In this document: piece after piece, positions 7,134 to 9,308 of the stretch
Layout of the letters: each line of letters begins with the position of its first letter
How positions within the stretch are numbered: position 1 is the first letter of the stretch
From: Sorlinia euscelidii
GTDB taxonomy: Bacteria > Pseudomonadota > Alphaproteobacteria > Acetobacterales > Acetobacteraceae
DNA: 9,308 nt
Assembly (NCBI RefSeq): GCF_036452155.1
Contig: NZ_JAWJZY010000007.1
Reading direction: 5' to 3' (one strand)
Made by a program: the position numbers and the translations under genes
The notes under the pieces: generated by a model
What the model was told of the DNA's origin: nothing
The model's database searches: none
The model's input: only the letters and a program-made list of their open reading frames with translations

Positions 7134-8189
7134 TTAACGCTGCATCAGGCGGCGGAGATCGTCGGCCGTTTTGTCACTGGAACTCATGAGGATGTCGGCC
7201 GCCTGACGGAGATCCTCCCGCAGGAAGGAAAAGACAAAATGCATCTCCGGCAGGGCATCCGGGCCGAGAAGCGGCAGATGACTCAGCACCTCATTGCGTC
7301 GGGGTCGCTCAGGCATCTCGCCGCCTTTCCCCGCAGACAGCAATTCGCACCGCCTTGCCAAAGCGCGATAGGCGTGGCTCAAACCATGACGCAGCTCACC
7401 GCGCATGTCATTCATCCCGCTGCGCCCCTTGCCGATATTAATGGCGCGCGCCACCAGCATGGTGTCGCTCTGCATCCGGCGCATCAGAGCGGGCAGAACG
7501 CTTAATATGGGGTGGCGACGCTCCAGCATGCCCAGATTTTCACGGTTGGCCTCCTCGAGACATTCATTCAACACGAGTTGGAGCTTAGCCGCCTGATCAT
7601 TCATCGCTTCAAGCCCTGCCCAGTCCTGACGATGGGCTAAAGCGGCCTGCAGAAGCGCATCCAATGCGCGGAACATGCGGGATGCCGTCGTGAAGGCGCG
7701 CCGTCGGGCACTGGCATGAAGGACAAGGTAGGAAACGATAATCGACACCACGACGCCCAGAAAGATCGAGGCCAGTCGCTGTGTCAGCGGCCAGTAGGGG
7801 TTACCATGTGAGGGCATGAGATAGATGATCATCAGCGTCACACCCGCAAAACGGAGGCTGGGTCTGACTGAAGCGATAAAAGCGATTGGCGTGAGGGAGG
7901 CGGCAAAGACCAGCCAGTAATGTCCGTAAAACAGCCGAAGCGTGACGGCAGCCGTCCCGAATAAAGCGCCGATGATCGTGCCGACGATCTGGTCACGCGC
8001 CGTTGTGATCGTCTGGCTGATGGTGGATTGCGTGACGATGAGGGAGGTGATTAGCGCCCAGACGGACTCCTCCAATTCGGTAAAATACCCGACAACCCAG
8101 CAGGCGATGACGGATACCAGCATGCGCACCATCTGACGCCATGGAGCCTCTCCATCAACCCGCGCGCCGAGGATTGCGCTCAGATTCAC
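7134..8189 (-). CDS. FUSC-family inner-membrane protein (aromatic acid/fusaric acid efflux-like), intact copy
   Basis: The intact reading gives 351 residues from a GTG at 8189 that overlaps the protease TGA as GTGA, suggesting translational coupling. An in-frame ATG at 8222 would begin inside the protease gene and is less likely. Six hydrophobic segments are visible at about residues 20-37, 43-54, 68-87, 91-108, 114-125 and 139-157. Between the second and third lies ARDQIVGTIIGALFG, which resembles the R-x-x-GT-x-x-GA pattern of FUSC proteins. The rest, from about 160, is a soluble, charged helical region. Family members such as FusC and AaeB are linked to proton-driven efflux of aromatic acids and are often near 650 residues with two membrane modules. 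This protein has only one module, so it may work as an oligomer. No membrane-fusion or outer-membrane partner lies next to it, and its substrate is unknown. Confidence 0.85.
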   Translation of the reverse strand: MNLSAILGARVDGEAPWRQMVRMLVSVIACWVVGYFTELEESVWALITSLIVTQSTISQTITTARDQIVGTIIGALFGTAAVTLRLFYGHYWLVFAASLTPIAFIASVRPSLRFAGVTLMIIYLMPSHGNPYWPLTQRLASIFLGVVVSIIVSYLVLHASARRRAFTTASRMFRALDALLQAALAHRQDWAGLEAMNDQAAKLQLVLNECLEEANRENLGMLERRHPILSVLPALMRRMQSDTMLVARAINIGKGRSGMNDMRGELRHGLSHAYRALARRCELLSAGKGGEMPERPRRNEVLSHLPLLGPDALPEMHFVFSFLREDLRQAADILMSSSDKTADDLRRLMQR

Positions 8190-9308
8190 GGGAGAGCCTG
8201 ATGCAGCGTGAGCGGCACCCAACTGATGCCGTCTTTCGATTGAAGCAGGATGAGGATGATATTTTTCTTTTGGTCTCGCAGGCGATCAATCTCATGAGCG
8301 AAAGCAGCGGGAGAGTCGATCTCAACCTTTTGCACCTGAAGGATGAAATCGCCAACCATGATGCCACGTTTCGCTGCCGTGCTGTGAGGCGCGACCGATA
8401 TGACCATGACGCCGCGCTGCGAATCGGGAATGTCGTGGGATTTCCTCAGATCCTCATCCAACGCCACGACGCCCAGCCCCAGATCGGCCATCGTAATGTT
8501 TTTCGGTTTAGCCGCCCGCGTGCCGGCGGGTGGCATGTCCGGTTTTTCGGGCGATTTGCCGATCGTCACAGTCGCTTCGTGCGATTGACCATCCCGCTTA
8601 TAGCCCAATTTCACGCGACCACCGGGCTGACGCGCCGCGATGAGGCGGGCGAGTGTTCCGATATTCACGGTCTGACCATCAATATCTGTCACGACATCAC
8701 CGGTTTTCAGACCTGCTTTGGCCGCCGGGCCGCCTTTTTTGATCTCCGCGATTAAACCGCCTTCCTGTGATTTAAGGTTAAGGGATTTCGCGATTTCAGG
8801 GGTGACATCCTGAAGCTGGGCGCCGAGCCAACCGCGCGTCACATGACCATCCTTGATGAGCTGCTGCAGGACAGGCGCAGCATCATTGGCCGGGATGGCA
8901 AAACCGAGGCCGATTGACCCGCCGCCCGTGCTGAAGATTGCGGTATTAATCCCGATAACTTCTCCCGCCATATTGAAGAGGGGCCACCGGAATTTCCACG
9001 GTTTATGGCGGCATCTGTCTGGAGATAATCATTATAGAGGCCGTGATGGATATCACGACTGCGGGAGGAAATAATGCCGCTGGTGACGGTTCCGGATAAT
9101 CCGAAGGGATTGCCGATCGCCACGACCTTGTCGCCCGTGCGGGCGGTATCGCTATCGCCGAAAGTGACGGCGGGCAGCTTCCCGTCCGGCTTGACGCGCA
9201 GGACGGCGAGATCCGTCCGGTGGTCACGGCCGATGATGTGTGCGGGGAGGATCGTGCCATCCTGAAGGGTGACGGAAATCTTGTCCGCATTATGAATGAC
9301 ATGCTCAT
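8186..9308 (-). CDS. degP: Do-family (DegP/HtrA) periplasmic serine endoprotease, lacking N-terminus, with one frameshift
   Basis: This is an envelope quality-control protease and chaperone that degrades misfolded periplasmic proteins. About 374 residues are visible of a family usually near 450-500. The signal peptide and the first protease strands lie off the window. The catalytic triad is complete: His of EHVI is at the very edge (codon 9304-9302), Asp of TDLAVL follows 30 residues later, and Ser of RGNSGGP 74 after that. The first spacing equals that of Escherichia coli DegP (His105 to Asp135) and the second is within one of it (Ser210). PDZ1 starts near GWLGAQLQDVT with GLIAEIKKGGPAAKAGLKTGD, and PDZ2 near LGLGVVALDEDL. 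The frame breaks just after SGGP near 8979, where one more C would give the expected LFNMAGEVIG. The left arm shows the same break. The gene ends LHQALP, TGA 8188-8186, overlapping the FUSC start. DegQ is an equally good name. Confidence 0.88.

Larger units (their letters stand above)
4645..9229 (-). repeat. Right arm of the window-scale inverted repeat
   Basis: This arm is the reverse complement of 1-4572. It is the better-quality arm: I can point to only two bases it lacks that the left arm has, plus a shorter T run at the fold. One is a G in the dehydrogenase near 6741 and the other a T in opgG near 4731. Its genes run on the minus strand from 9308 towards the centre. Bases 9230-9308 continue the degP gene beyond the end of the left arm and have no partner in the window. 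Confidence 0.97.

Noticed and set aside
8141..8755. Open frame of 204 residues on the plus strand opposite degP
   Set aside because: It is antisense to the PDZ-domain region of degP, has no motif, and is broken by the indels of the mirror arm.
1..9308. A composite transposon or other mobile element with very long terminal inverted repeats
   Set aside because: The arms consist of ordinary chromosomal genes and the spacer has no transposase or cargo. There are no direct repeats at the ends, and both ends and the centre fall inside genes.
1..9308. A real tail-to-tail gene duplication with one arm decaying into pseudogenes
   Set aside because: Each arm has frame breaks the other lacks, all are one-base run-length changes, and no substitutions were seen. 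Decay would leave substitutions as well.
1..9308. tRNA, rRNA, riboswitch, CRISPR array or defence system
   Set aside because: I looked for cloverleaf-like, repeat-spacer and nuclease or toxin-antitoxin features on both strands and saw none that could be supported.

Overview
The window reads as the DNA of a GC-rich alphaproteobacterium. Gene content and protein style resemble an acetic acid bacterium (Acetobacteraceae), but this is only inference. No RNA genes, CRISPR arrays, transposases or phage genes are visible.

The dominant structure is one end-to-end inverted repeat. Bases 1-4572 reappear as the reverse complement in 4645-9229, around a spacer of about 72 bp. A further 79 bp (9230-9308) extends the right arm. 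The window therefore holds one roughly 4.7 kb locus written twice, head-on. Reading inward from either end, the order is: a Do-family (DegP/HtrA) periplasmic serine protease lacking its N-terminus; a FUSC-family inner-membrane protein whose GTG start overlaps the protease stop; an intergenic stretch of about 240 bp with two hairpins; an NAD(P)-dependent polyol (mannitol/fructuronate type) dehydrogenase; a gap of about 136 bp; and the N-terminal part of a Tat-exported MdoG/OpgG-type glucan biosynthesis protein. That last gene runs into the spacer and is cut by the fold-back point.

Every difference I found between the arms is a one-base length difference in a short homopolymer or base run, and I saw no substitutions. 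Left relative to right, I count 16 missing and 3 extra bases, which exactly explains the 13 bp difference in arm length. Most break a reading frame in one arm while the other arm is intact, so combining both arms restores the FUSC and dehydrogenase genes, and most of degP and opgG. This pattern suits uncorrected long-read sequence of one locus read forward and then back. The likely origin is a fold-back chimera from amplification, library preparation or assembly, not a biological duplication.

The collapsed locus is ordinary. The protease and the FUSC protein are probably co-transcribed and act at the envelope. OpgG is also an envelope protein, and the dehydrogenase is cytosolic carbon metabolism. 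I found no convincing new biological system. The points of interest are the palindrome, the quasi-palindromic seed in opgG at the fold, and one degP frameshift shared by both arms.
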